This document shows, piece by piece, positions 1-12,608 of a DNA stretch of 64,000 nt (the first letter of the stretch is position 1; each line of letters starts with the position of its first letter). Origin of the DNA: Diphasiastrum complanatum (Eukaryota > Streptophyta > Lycopodiopsida > Lycopodiales > Lycopodiaceae); contig CM055113.1 in assembly GCA_029204225.1 (NCBI GenBank), forward strand, positions 14,222,193 to 14,286,192, given 5' to 3'. The position numbers and the translations under genes are program-made. Below the pieces are notes generated by a model. It saw nothing but the letters and a program-made list of their open reading frames with translations, had not been told where the DNA came from and searched no databases.

Positions 1-150
1 AAAGTTCCAAAAAAGAAATCGATCGGCAACAACATTACGATCTTTCACAAGTGTAAATATTTAACTGGGCAAGTGTACATCGAATAGTTGAAAAGTCAAA
101 AACAACATCTTGACAAAAGGCCCTTTTGGTGCTCCTCTAATGGATGGTTG
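1..150. repeat. Dispersed repeat, also at 42,335-42,480
   Basis: This segment resembles 42,335-42,480 in the same orientation. Shared blocks include an AAGTGTAAATATT-like stretch, the run TCGAATAGTTGAAAAGTC, a GGCCCTT block and a CCTAATG block in the same order. At 42 kb the repeat lies upstream of the minus-strand gene called Y-prime here, so this copy may be the upstream region of a further Y-like gene lying before the window start. By-eye identity is roughly 70 percent. 151-931 holds no gene I can support. Confidence 0.55.
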
Positions 151-931
151 ATCTATGGCTACAAACGGTGGGGACTTCCACTGTCCTACCAAAGGCCCCA
201 TGGATCTTTTCGAGGAGAGAAGAGACGATTGTAAAGAAGGCAATAGCCTCATGTCGAACTTCAACAGGACACATGCGATGCCTAAAGGGTGCCTTCACAA
301 GGGACAAGAAGCTAAGTGGACTCAAGTCTCATTAATGGCATAAATTTTTATAGGTTGGCATGGCATGTTTTTCGACGTTGCTTCTACCTCAACATTGTGG
401 ATTACATTTTATACCATGTTTAGTGATTTCATGATGATCTAATTGCACATATATGTATCTCAATGACCAAATTGTATTTGTGCATGCAATTTGTGCTTCC
501 CTTGGTGCTGTGAGTGTTCTTGATAGAGGCGCTAAGGAGTGCAATCTATAAAATCAGTGGTTTGGTGAGGTACGGTGAATGCGCATACGACTCACATCAT
601 TTTTTCTTGTGGGGTGATTCAAGGTGATGATCTTGCTAACACATATGTCACATTGTTGTTTCTCTTATTTATGAAGATACATTTCATCCAAGGAGATACG
701 ACTGGCATCCATTGACGCAGCAAGACAAAGCTCCATTGAGGCAATGTGTTTGATCGAGAAGCACTTCGCCACATCCATTCACACCATTCAAATGCATTGG
801 TAGATGAGGTGGCCATTGTAGGTACATCATATACTTGCATCAATTGCATATTCTTAGTCCATCCTAGACTATTGTTATTGTGGTAATTCCCATGTTCTCT
901 CACTAACATTGATATATATATTTTAATTTAG

Positions 932-1407
932 GCATTGTCCATAGTCGTTGGATGTTTTTCTTAGAATGATTCATGAAAAAATTGAATGGCTTTGTAAGAC
1001 AAAGAGCAAGGCCTGAGGGAAGCATGGCGGAAGGATGGCTAGTGCAAGAGTCCATGGTTTACATCACAGAGTTCCTTGCTCATAGCGATCCTTCTATTCA
1101 TAATCTTTGGGATAAGAAGGATGATGATTGTGCTGTTGTGGAGGTTCCTCAAGGAAAAGGAGCGATTATGAGAATGAGTGAGTCCTTCAGGGAGATGGTA
1201 AATGAGTTTTGCATTCTTAATAGCGAGGAAATGCAAAAGTGGATTTCGCAATACGAAGAGGCCAAGGCTCGTAGACAAACCACTCGAGCCACTTTCAGGA
1301 GAGGGCATAGAAGACAATCATATCCACCTGACCTTGCCCTTCTACCCAAGGACATGATGCTTGATTGGTTGTGTGAGGCCCTTAGAAAAGCCTCGGCAAA
1401 CAACTAG
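932..1407 (+). pseudogene. CACTA transposon DUF4218-like protein, broken
   Basis: The exon seems to open after an AG acceptor at about 931. It reads GIVHSRWMFFLE, an in-frame TGA, then FMKKLNGFVRQRARPEGSMA and AEGWLVQE. This is the order seen in DUF4218, the domain found with Tnp2-type transposases of plant CACTA (En/Spm) elements, whose core reads (W)MYPFERFMK..GYVRNRA.PEG.IAE. The TGA occupies the place of a conserved arginine (CGA to TGA), so this copy should not make the full protein. The rest of the domain continues to a TAG at 1,405 with motifs such as ILNSEEMQKWISQYEEAK. No Tnp2 catalytic part is visible upstream. The family is well supported; the exon start is inferred. Confidence 0.75.
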
Positions 1408-1608
1408 GAAGTAACAGGGAGAGAGCGGGAATATGCAAGGGGGTGCAATTTACATGCAAGCTATGATGATCAACATTAACATGTCATTTAAAACAATTGT
1501 ACGTGCAATTTTGTACATGTTTGTTGTATCCCTAACACATTTAGTTCCATTTCGTTCAGTACAAAAAATACAATGCACTTTGGGGATGACACTTTTGTAT
1601 AGAGCGCA

Positions 1609-2183
1609 TTGACAAAAATAGAAACATGTACGATTGTGGAGTCATGGCAAAATTTACCCAAGAGAGTCGAGCAAGCATGGCGGACACCAATTTACTCTCT
1701 TCTCAACTTGATTATTGTGGGACAATCAATGACATCCTCGAAGTTGGATTTAGGCAATTCAGCTTTTTTCATATTTGATTTCAAATGGTTCAAAGCTATT
1801 TGCAATGGTCTCAATGCAACTATCAGGAAAAATGAGAGTGGTTATTTTGCCATCCACTCTACCAAGCTTTGGACAGATCAAAGCGATACATTTGTTTTTC
1901 CTCAACAATGTGAGCAGGTACATTTCTTCTATGTCTTCAAGATATCTATGCTCTTTTGTTGTCAATCAATCGATTTTCAATGTACAACAAAAAATGTATA
2001 TTGTGTATAGTAATACCCAAGAAACTGTAACATAGGTATGGAAACTAACTATAAGTCAACATTTATGGTAACATCGATCAATTATAGGTTGTCTTTCACC
2101 ATGATCGTTTAGATCCCAGATGGTGGTATGTGATTCAAGTCACCCCTCGAAGTAAAATAATTTTGAAGATAGAGAGGTCGTGA
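1609..2183 (+). pseudogene. CACTA-associated DUF4216-like protein, two exons
   Basis: The first exon (to 1,917) contains FDFKWFKA, RKNESGYFAIHSTKLW and DTFVFPQQCEQ, matching the plant CACTA-associated DUF4216 pattern (CDWFD, G.....N..RL, DPF.LA.QA.QVFY). A GTACAT donor at 1,918 and an ATTATAG acceptor at 2,087 remove a 170-bp intron. The second exon continues in the same frame as VVFHHDRLDPRWWYVIQV, which completes the QVFY...W.VV part of the domain, and then stops at 2,181. The fit of the frame across the intron supports the splice. It lies between the DUF4218-like frame and the 3' end of the element, the usual order for such elements. The start codon is uncertain because the domain begins near 1,690. 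Confidence 0.7.
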
Positions 2184-2247
2184 AGGACATGGTGCTGCCA
2201 ACTGCACCTCATGAACAAGATTGTGATGAGGATTCGATGACACATTT

Positions 2248-2511
2248 TTGGAGGATGATCATGTGCAAGCTTCACAAGCTAATGATGACATTGAGTGTGA
2301 TGCATCATCATCGGATGGTTTGACGACACATGACACACCTTCTCGATCTCACTCGTCGTCACCATTGTCATTATCTTTTGAAGATCAGCTTATTAATGAT
2401 GAAGCTATAGGAGATATTTGGGTAGAATTAGAGATAGACTCATTTGGTTGGCGGATTTGTCACATGATAATGAGGCAAATGATAACGATGAACCACCAAA
2501 TGAATAAGTGA
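2248..2511 (+). pseudogene. Acidic serine-rich tail frame in CACTA element
   Basis: An 87-codon frame rich in D, E, S and H follows the DUF4216-like exon. Plant CACTA proteins of this type often end in an acidic tail, so this may be the displaced C-terminus, but there is no motif to prove it. It could also be chance. The stop is followed by AT-rich sequence up to the subterminal repeats. Confidence 0.3.
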
Positions 2512-2841
2512 GTACGTTGTATTTCAATTCATTGTAATATTAATCATATGCTCACAGATGCAATTACACTTTGTTAGTTGACTACTTGACATCGAACAAG
2601 AAGTCGATGCATGTGAGTACACAATTTGTGATCATCATTTTTTTGTGATAGATAAATTTATATATTTACTTGTGCATATGGCAACCAATGTTGATATGAA
2701 ATGGAATTCAATACGTTGATAGGTAACAAATTCCAAAAGTGAGATTCATTTACATTATGTTTTATACCGTGGTTTACTTTTCATCAATCTCGATATCACC
2801 CTCGGTTAGCAGAGTGTCCTGAATGCCTCTGGCCACCTGGA

Positions 2842-3028
2842 CCCTCTCTATAAATGTCTCGAAAACAAGTTAAAAACTGCTAGGTTTATACCAATGTCAA
2901 CCTCAGTATACTCCTCAAATTAGGTTCAATATTTCGATGTATGTTCCGAGGCCCTCTTTATATCCCTCTCTATAAATGACTCAAAAACAAGTTCAAATTT
3001 GGTAGGCGTATACCGAGGCCAAACATCA
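2842..3028. repeat. CACTA subterminal tandem repeats
   Basis: Two copies of a unit spaced 122 bp apart. Each begins CCCTCTCTATAAATG (2,842 and 2,964), continues CAAAAACAAGTT-like, and has a TAGG.(T/G)TATACC block (2,881 and 3,002). Subterminal repeats near the ends are a hallmark of CACTA elements, where they bind element-encoded proteins. Confidence 0.65.
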
Positions 3029-3100
3029 GACCCGAGGCTTGAGCGTTCCGCTGCCCCCGCGACTCATTTTAAAACCTATCTTTCAAAGAAACGCTCAAAA

Positions 3101-3132
3101 AGGCCTTCGTGATCACTCGGCCTCTTGTAGTG
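3101..3132 (-). mobile_element. CACTA transposon 3' terminal inverted repeat
   Basis: Read on the minus strand the segment begins CACTACAAGAGGCCGAGTGA, the classical CACTACAAGA terminus of plant CACTA transposons. The element therefore ends at 3,132. A 3-bp target duplication would be GCA (3,133-3,135), but the 5' end lies outside the window, so it cannot be checked. Together with the DUF4218 and DUF4216 frames this defines the 3' part of one element. Confidence 0.8.
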
Positions 3133-5239
3133 GCAATGCACTACGCATAACAAATTCAAGCTCAAAATTCTTCTAAGCTCTACTTGATCTAGAATTTGAG
3201 ATCATAAGGATATATTCAATTGATTACATAGGCATACACAAAATAATTGAATGTGCAGAAGCGGAAACAATAGATAATTCAGACGAATCAATACGAGAGT
3301 AGTATTACATAACAAGATGAATTAGAAAAACATACATTTATCGGTGACATTATTCTGAATGCAATAAGACATTAGATTGAATACAAAAGGTAGCATGTAC
3401 AAATTAGTAGGAAATTACGATGAACACAATACAATAGCAATGATAACTACATGCCCAAAAGCAAATCTGATTTACAATTGCTACAATGACAAGAAGATAA
3501 TATGGTAGCTTTACGCTTGCTATCTCTTTATTTAGTGGTACCATTCTCTTTAGAAAGTTGACAATTTTTTGTCGATTTGAGCTGGAGTCGAAACAGTCGA
3601 CAATTTTGTCGCTTTGAGTTAGAGAGTCGACAATAAATAATTTGTCGATTCGAGTTGGAGTCGAAACTTCAACTCGATGGTTTGATTGTTGAGACTCTCT
3701 CGATAGTTTGACTAGCATGACTCCCTCAAAAGTTGGACTTGATAGCTTGACTATCACGTAGATACCTATTTGTAATTCTCATGTATTTCTGCAGATTGTG
3801 TGACAATGCGAGTAAATACACAGCAACATGAATGGATCTAGACGTCATGTGCTGCGTTGAACAATATTGACTGCTCCATGAAGTAGGACTGTCATGTTAA
3901 AATTTGTCAACAAGAACAAAAAGCACCAAGTTTGATTTCTACTTCAAGACAACAAAATGCAGTGAGCCACATTACATCTTCATTACTACATCACCAAGAT
4001 ATTTAAGGTTCTATTCAAGCATTTCACAAGAGCTCTACATATGATCAACAAGATGCCAATAACCTTTATTCATGTGCCCACACACATTACATAAGAAAGA
4101 TTAGAATACTAGCTGATGAAGCAATAGTCTCCTCCTCTCCTACTATCCCTCCACAATACAAAAAATGAAAAGAGCAATGAAAAGAATGCTCTCTCTATTC
4201 CAATAATGTAAATGAATCTTCTCCTAAAGTCATGTGGAGTTCTGAGGTTCTGAGCAATTTAAGTTTCTGTTTCCACAACTTTGGAGAAACAAGCACATTT
4301 CCAACTATTGTCGAACTTTTTGCAAATGTGTTCTTTGTTTCAAGGCCCTTTCTGTTTAGAGGTGAGTGTCTCTATTCATGGCTGCAACAGATTTTTATAT
4401 ATGGGCAAAGATTTGTGGACTATATTTCTTGGACTAGGATTCTTCGAACATCAAATACTACATCTCCTGATTTAGCCTAGACATGCCAACCTTCACTTGA
4501 GGTGAATGCCTTAATTTTTTCTCTTCTAAAGTTGAAATCATTCTTCTTGTAAAGTTATGTGACATTATGAGCAGTTAAAGTTTCTGATTTTGATTCCAAT
4601 AAAAATAATACCAAGGCCTTGTATGAACTAGATCTAGAACTCCTAACTTTCAAAGCGTTGTTAAATACCATGAAATAGAAGTCAAATATTGAAATCTACT
4701 GCTAGAAGAAATTTTTTGTTGTTTATTTTTTAACATTGCAATTGTTGATTTACTCCTACAACAACAAGCTCAACATTCACAGTGGACATCAACATGCAAG
4801 CTGGGCAAGAGATGTAGATACTTGTGAATTCGGATCTAGATTATTCTTCCTAAACGACGTGTGAAAGATTATGCAAATGCCATCTTAGGCCAATGTTATA
4901 GAATTGTCAAACATTTGCAAATGGCAACTTAGGCCAACATTGCAAATGTCAACTTAGGCAAATGTGATATTGTTCACATTATGGGACTATGGACGTGGAA
5001 TGTATATCCAAATCCGACGTACACGTGGAATGTTGGATTTTGACGTCCACATCACATTCGGCGTTCAAATTTCAAATGCAGTGTCCGGGATGCCGGAAAC
5101 CCGGTATTTTCGGATTCTGATGTGTTTTATAGATGTCGGATTCCGATGACCCTATTGCGACGTGTTTTGCGATGGCCGCGATGAATGAAAAAAAAATTAA
5201 GCTCGCAATTCATGTCACAAATCGCAGCGTGTGTTGTAG

Positions 5240-5240
<1 letters not shown>
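3133..5240. other. Non-coding stretch, no gene seen
   Basis: No credible coding frame. Noted items: repeated GTCGACAAT/GTCGAAAC words at 3,560-3,670, and three copies of a GCAAATG.CAACTTAGGC word at 4,872-4,960. Around 4,980-5,140 there are GACGTC/CGGATT-rich words that recur at 6,650-6,880. Confidence 0.4.
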
Positions 5241-6320
<1,080 letters not shown>

Positions 6321-6649
6321 AAGACTTAATACTATATAAAACACTTATCACTATCTATTCAAACACTTAACATTTAACACTATTTATTCAAACATTTATC
6401 TTTTCTCCCTTCACTTTCCTTCACAAAAAAAAACAAAACTAATTTTATCTTTTAAAAAAAAAGCAAAACATGAACTCAAAAGCCTCCAAAAGCTTTCATT
6501 ATTATCAAGCACTAACCTCTAAGCATCAAAAGCATGAACTGATCTTCAAGAATCCCAATAATCGCAATAATTGTTCCAAACTTGCCTTCAATCGATCCAA
6601 CCTGCACAAAACAAATTGAGGAGAAAGACGCTAGACCATGCAAATTCGG

Positions 6650-6880
6650 AAAAAAGAATCAAACGTTGGATTTCGACATCCTCCAAACACGTCGGAATCC
6701 GATGTCCGTGTCGGACGTCAGAACCCAGCTGCCGTGGATAGGATGTCAGATTGTTGACATGGACGTCGGATTGTTGACATGGATGTCAGAACTCAGGTGC
6801 TATGGACAGGATGTTAGATTGCTAATGTGGACGTCAGAATCCGACGTCCATCGAAATCTTACGTCCATGTCAGATGACGC
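6650..6880. repeat. Degenerate GACGTCGGATT-type short repeats
   Basis: About seven spaced copies of a GACGTCGGAT/GACGTCAGAA-like word occur in 230 bp, related to words at 4,980-5,140. They resemble decayed tandem repeats of an LTR or satellite. 6,881-7,440 has no supportable gene. Confidence 0.45.
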
Positions 6881-7442
6881 ATAATTTTTTTCTTTTTAAA
6901 TAATGCCATGCTATATCCACGTCGTCATGTCGGATTCTGACATATTGGTTCCAACGTGCACTTTAAAACTTGCTTGTCGCCACAATTTGCCGATCACCGG
7001 ACTCCCGGATTTGGAGCTTTTGCCTAGATGTTGGATTCTGATGTGTCGAATTCTGATAGATTATAAAATTTTCAAAAATCCATCGGATGCTCACATCAAA
7101 ATCCGCGTGATATGTTTTTGTGATTGTCCACTTTTGCTTTCCTTGCATTCTGTTATTTGCATTTCCATTCACGCTCTGGTTTCATTTGTCAGAAAATGCA
7201 AAAAGTGCAACAAGTGCCCAAAAACATCTGTCTTACAAAATTGGCGTATGCGAAAAATGGGAAATGAAAAATGCAAAAAATTCAACACATGGGCAAAATC
7301 GTGTGCACTGCAAATTGACCTAGCCAAAAAAGCCGAAGTGTGAAAAAGCCAAAAAAGCCAAAGGGTTTTTGAAGTTCACCATTTCCATCAGCTCTCTCTT
7401 GAACTAAGGAAACCTTCATTTGATCCCCATTGAGACCCTGTG

Positions 7443-8880
7443 CTACTCAAACAGAGTCTTGTTTAGAGGCTTTGTGAGTGTATCTGCCATCATGTCAGAT
7501 GATTTAGCATATTGGATCATCAACTCCCTTTTCTGAATCAGATCTCTCATATGGTGATACTCCAGTGGGTTTGCTTTTGGAGTTAAAAACAAGATCCTCG
7601 GTGAGGCGGATTCGCTTTGGCTGTCCATATTCATTATAGTGGCTGAGCCTGTGGTTCAGCTAACTCGTTCAATAGCATTAGAAGCCACACTAGCTCATTT
7701 GCATTTTAGGATACAACAACATATTCTACTTTACACGAGGATTGAGCAACCAAGGTCTTCTTCTTGCATACCGAATTTACTATTGCTCCACATAGAACAA
7801 AACATCCACCAGAGACAGAATTACTGTCATCTCTGCTACTTGCCCAAGTGGCATCACTATAAGCAAGTAACTCAAAATCAAAATTATTGTTAAAGGTTAT
7901 GCCATACCTTGTTGTACCTTTAATTTATTGAACGACTCTCTTTGCCATTCTCCAATGTTTCTTGCCAGGATTGTTACCAAATTGGCTGAGTACATAGCCA
8001 CATCGATGTCAGATATTGTGCAGACCACAAGGTACACGAGGCTACCAATAAGGTTCTGATATGGCATTGTTGCCATTTCAGCCTTCTCTGGATCATCTTT
8101 CGGGCAGTCATCCTTGGTCAATCTTGCTCCTGCTTCCATCAAGAGTGCAGTTTTCTTTGCACTCTATCATTTTTTAATCCTTCAGAATCTTCAACGCATA
8201 TTTCTCGTGTGTTAGGTGGAGAGTGCCTGTGCACCTATCCCTGTCTATCTGTAGTCCCACACATATCTGCCCTTCACCAAGATCTGAAATGTAAAACTCA
8301 TCAGATATTTGAGTCTTTATTTTCTTAATCAATTTCAGGCAATTCCCTATCATCAAAGAATCATCAACGAATAGTGTCATGAATACAAAATTGTCACCAT
8401 CTCTGATTGTTTATATATTACAATCAGATAGCAAAGCATGCATTCCAATTGACTTATGATAAACATCAATTCTACTATGACATGCTCTTGCAGCCTATTT
8501 CAATCCATAGATGTATTTAGTCAATCTAAATACAAATTCTGGATGAGCTTCATCTAAAAAGCCTTCTGGATTTGTCATATAAATTTCTTTGTCAATGTTC
8601 CCATATAGGAATGCCACTTTGACATCAATCTAGTGAAATTCTAGATTGTACTTCGTAGCATATGCTAAGAGTGTTCTTATGCTGGCCATTTTTGTTGTGG
8701 GAGAGAAGGCGACAAAATATCTTGATCTTGATATTGAGTCTACTGCCATAGTTCCAGACAGATCTCTGTGTACCAAGTCAAGTGGTGCCTTCGCTCTGGC
8801 CACCTATCCAAGGGTTCCTGGCTTTGTTTTCCTAGAGAACAAATTTGACAAAAATCTTGATGTGGTTGGATTACATTTTA
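7443..8880 (-). pseudogene. Ty1/copia polyprotein remnant, internally deleted
   Basis: Read from 8,880 down, the minus strand gives an integrase start (ARAKAPLDLVHRDLSGTMA, then SRYFVAF). At about 8,700 it jumps directly into reverse transcriptase (SPTTKMASIRTLLAYATKYN, DVKVAFLYGNIDKEIYM, TNPEGF), then LFVDDSLMIG (YVDD box, about 8,365), NLIGSLVYLV and the RNase H end DMMADTLTKPLNK (7,443-7,500). The integrase core and the start of the RT are missing. Several stops and frameshifts are present. PPT and LTR are not clear at the left edge. It is a dead fragment of a copia element, with the domain order INT-RT-RH typical of Pseudoviridae-type retrotransposons. Confidence 0.85.
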
Positions 8881-8882
8881 CC

Positions 8883-10006
8883 GTACAAAAATTGGTCTGA
8901 TCAGAATTCGCAGATATGACAACGAAATCATACAAGTAATTTTGAGACTCAGCGAATTCTCCACGAATTTTGTCAGTGAGGATCTTATGCAAAAAAATGG
9001 CTTTTTTCTATTTCTGGAAAGTTATGATCTCCCAATGATGTAAAAGTATTTGCATGTCATGAGGATCCATGTCCAATGACCATGCATGTTCTTATTTTGA
9101 TGACCATGCTTTTGCATGTATTTGGAAACAAGATTTAATCCGATGCTTGATGATCTTTGCCAAAGTCTAATTTTTTTTTTGAGATTATGGGATTCTCTAA
9201 GCTCTAATCTTTTTGCAATCCGAATGATTTAAGAATTTCAAGAAACTATGAAACCATTTCTATCCTTTGTATATGTAATTGGTTGAGGGCTAGTTGGTCT
9301 TGAATACTATATAGTAACCTTTCAAGGGGAGGTCCCCATTATGATCCGTCATCATGTCTTATGATTGAATGCACTTACTTCTTTGATAAGCTTTGTATTT
9401 CCTTTCGATATGTTTATGAATATTTTTGTTGACTTGATTTCAAAGACCAATTTCTTTATTAGAAATTTAGAATTTTAGGAGACCTTCTCTTCAGGTTCAC
9501 AAATTTCAAAGTCCAATCTTCCAGAACTGAAAGTTGCTTATAGTGATAGGCCGACCCATATCGTTACCGTATCAGGTCGAGTGCCATGCTGAACAGTGTA
9601 ATGATTTTGGTCTTCATATTTTAATCTAATAAATCATTATGCATTTGAAAATAAGCTGTATAAAATATGTAGCATATTGCAAACAAATAAGTAGCTTGGA
9701 CTGGTACATGAAGTGTGGGGCAAATCCATGCCATACCAATACTTATACTTGTCATAGAGCAAACAGGTAATGTACGATTATCGTAACTTCTTGAGCATAT
9801 CCATGCTTTCCAAGAGTCCGCAAGCTATCTGATCATTTTACTCATCTTAAACCTTAATCGTGTCTTAAAAAAACAGTATAACACAATATCTACATGCATA
9901 AAAGGTAGAGTTTGTAACCACTCATTCATACTAGGATTAGGGCAAATCCATGCCGTTCCAATCCCTATGAATGTAGAAGCTCTTTGCACAACTCCATGTA
10001 CTTCTA
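8883..10006. repeat. 1.12-kb duplicated segment, copy A
   Basis: This segment matches 13,350-14,472 almost base for base in the same orientation. Both copies start GTACAAAAATTGG and end ACTCCATGTACTTCTA. Copy A carries an 18-bp piece near 9,850 that copy B lacks. No coding frame of note is shared. The left edge abuts the copia remnant; the right edge passes into unrelated sequence. Confidence 0.85.
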
Positions 10007-10714
10007 GCCGCATCCATGCGAACCCCTTCCTCATCACGATTTACAGCATCGCTCCCATCCACTACTCCCCACTGCCCTCTCTCCTTGAGGATCAATTTCA
10101 TCTTCCTCAAGGACTCGTGAATCGCTCAATGGACTGATTTCGGTTGTCATCTCGACCTTTAGGCAGACTATAATTTGTTCTGCTTTGACCTCACTCGCTT
10201 TCTCCTTCATATCCCTTCGACGGTACAGATCGCTTTCAGAAATGATTACACTACCTCGTGATGTGGGCCCATAACCTTTGAAAGATCGTAATTCTATATG
10301 TACCGGAATCAACGATTACATACTAGGTATACGAAACTATGACACGCAGCAATCAAACACTGAGAGCATTCATCATGGCAAGCTAAATATCTGTACGACA
10401 CAGAAGACATGAAATGCAGAAATCAAAAGGTACTTGATACATTCCATCCTTGGGTACATATACACCTCAACAGGTGTCAGCCAAGAAAATGCACATCTGT
10501 ATGTGCCAAGAACCTACTTACTTAGGGCTGCCCATTCTACCTTTGGACACATGCATTACATAACTGCCAACTCGTTTCACACTACATTGACTTCAAGTTA
10601 GACGAATACACAAAAATAAAAAATCATATAAATAAAATCAGTGTACATCCAAACCCAGTTTATCTTGCCACCCCTCAAGTTTGCCCACATTCACATTCAC
10701 AGACACTTTGGTTT
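10007..10714. other. Non-coding or unassigned stretch
   Basis: A minus-strand frame of 92 codons (10,034-10,312) has no motif I recognise and no clear splice or promoter context. Nothing else is supportable. Confidence 0.3.
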
Positions 10715-11337
10715 TTGGAGTTCAGTGATGGACTTGTATGCAGTACCAGACCGGATATTTGCACGGCAGTAGGGAAGTTAAGTCAGCTTTTGAGTAACCC
10801 AGGCATAGCACACTGGAATGCAGGAAAGAGAGTCCTAAAATATTTACAAGGAATAGCTGCACATGGTATAATCTACAGGTTATGCAGTTTCGGACTGGGG
10901 AGGAAATGAGGATGACAGGACATCCACATCAGGTTATACATTCATCATGGCCAATGCAATAATCAGCTGGGAAAGTACCAAACATAGATCCGCTCTGTGT
11001 CATGCTTCAAAGGAACACATGTAGATCAAGAATATTATTAATGAAATAGAGATTAAAGTAGATAGTTCTGTTTTACAAAGTGATAATCAGGGATGCATTT
11101 TCTTGTGTAAAAATGGTTGCTTTCATAAGAGAAGCAAACATATAATGTCTGCAATATCACTATGTTAGATATAAGATACAATCTGGAGAATTTAGGCTGA
11201 AGTATTGTGCTACTAAAGAAATGATAGCGGATCTCATGACCAAGAGTTTAGGTAAAGCAAAATTTCAGTATTTCAGAGATCTGAAGGGAGTAAGAGAAAT
11301 TTTCTTAGTAGAATGAAGTTGAATTGTGGGAGAGATT
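10715..11337 (+). pseudogene. Ty1/copia RT end and RNase H remnant
   Basis: Translation gives CSTRPDICTAVGKLSQLLSN, HWNAGKRVLKYLQG, a frame change, then DDRTSTSGYTFIM and SDNQGCIFL. It ends EMIADLMTKSLGKAKF, the standard copia RT end and RNase H. Stops interrupt it at about 11,023 and 11,166. A polypurine tract TGTGGGAGAGAT at 11,326-11,337 precedes an LTR start, which fixes the orientation. Gag, integrase and most of the RT are absent. Confidence 0.85.
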
Positions 11338-11605
11338 GTTGGTAGCAATTCAACTGTTAGGCCGTTATATATTGAATGTCACACCCATGTGAGAAATTGG
11401 CGGGTGTGAAAAGAAGGGTACCTGTCATCGGCAATGACATGTAAAGATCTTTGATGATCAGTAGGATATAAGTAGAAGCTATACGAACATGGATGCACTG
11501 TTTTTGCACATCTGGCAATAGGATTACCTCTGGTATCTTTTCAGTAAGGCATGCTGTATGATCACTGTTCTTGCTGTGCTTTATTGCTTATGTCAAGTCA
11601 TGCAC
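11338..11605 (+). repeat. Probable copia 3' LTR
   Basis: It starts TGTTGGTAGCAATTC right after the polypurine tract. The 3' edge is tentative (a CATGCACA near 11,605), as no matching 5' LTR is in the window. 11,606-12,608 holds no gene I can support, apart from the hairpin listed separately. Confidence 0.5.
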
Positions 11606-12416
11606 AAGAAAGATAATACAGTGCTTCAGGAGTTAGACGACGACACTGATAGCACCTTTATGATAAATGAAAATCAATGCAAGTAGAATATACCCAGCGC
11701 CGCTTTGGATCCAAGAAACGTGAATTATCAGTTCATGAATTGTACCCAAAACAGGAAGAGTCTCTTATTTACGTTCACAGTAATTCAACAAGAGCAGAGC
11801 GGCTTGAAGACACAATTGAGTTTTAGCGTCCTCGTCGAGCTGCAATAATGTGCCACGATGCAACCCCTTGGCCCTTCTGTGGAAAAAAGCTGTTCTTCTG
11901 CACTGGAGGATCTTCTGCCCTGACCGGACTAGTAGTTTCTATGACCGCTGCTAAATCTCAACAATCTGCCTCTTTGTAGAGAACTCAGTTTGTGCTAATA
12001 CGCGAGATGCTACCTGTAACCCGTACTTGATAAAAATCTACAATTTATTGAATCTGTCTTCTAGCACATTGCAGCAACGATGACTACTGATCTCTTAGCA
12101 CGTTGTAAACAGTAACAAGGATCTTCCCAGATTCTATCTCAAACTACTGTTTATCTTTCTCACGATGGCCATTATTTGAAGGATCATGTCTCCAAGAATT
12201 TTTCAATAGTGGGGAGAGGTCTGATGCTAACAGCAATCGGTTTCCTATTCTCTTCTTCGAAGGACCGTGCCTCCAGACTCCAAAACGGGACAGGTCTGTT
12301 GTTACTAAAGACAGACTCATAACGTGTATGCTAGGGAATGAGTATCAACGAAGAGAGATGATCCGTTTGTGATCTGCCTGTGATTCTGCTTTTGTTTGAT
12401 ATGGAAAACACAGAAT

Positions 12417-12466
12417 GGGCATGGGTTTATAATAATGGTATGCTCCATTATTATAAACTCATGCCC
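12417..12466. repeat. Near-perfect 22-bp inverted repeat (hairpin)
   Basis: Arms 12,417-12,438 and 12,445-12,466 are complementary except for one G/T position and flank a 6-nt loop TATGCT. The left arm starts GGGCATGGGTTTATAA. A transcript across it would form a strong hairpin. Its function is unknown; possibilities are fold-back DNA, a young miRNA-like precursor, or a replication slip. Confidence 0.85.
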
Positions 12467-12608
12467 TTCCTGAACAGATTGCGGTGGCAAATGATTCAGG
12501 GCATCGGCACAAAGTTTTATCAATCCCGCCAGCAACAGTCTCGCCTCCAAGAAGTGCAAAAGATCCAGGAAGAAAAGGCTTCGATTGGTGTGGGACCACC
12601 AATCCAAT

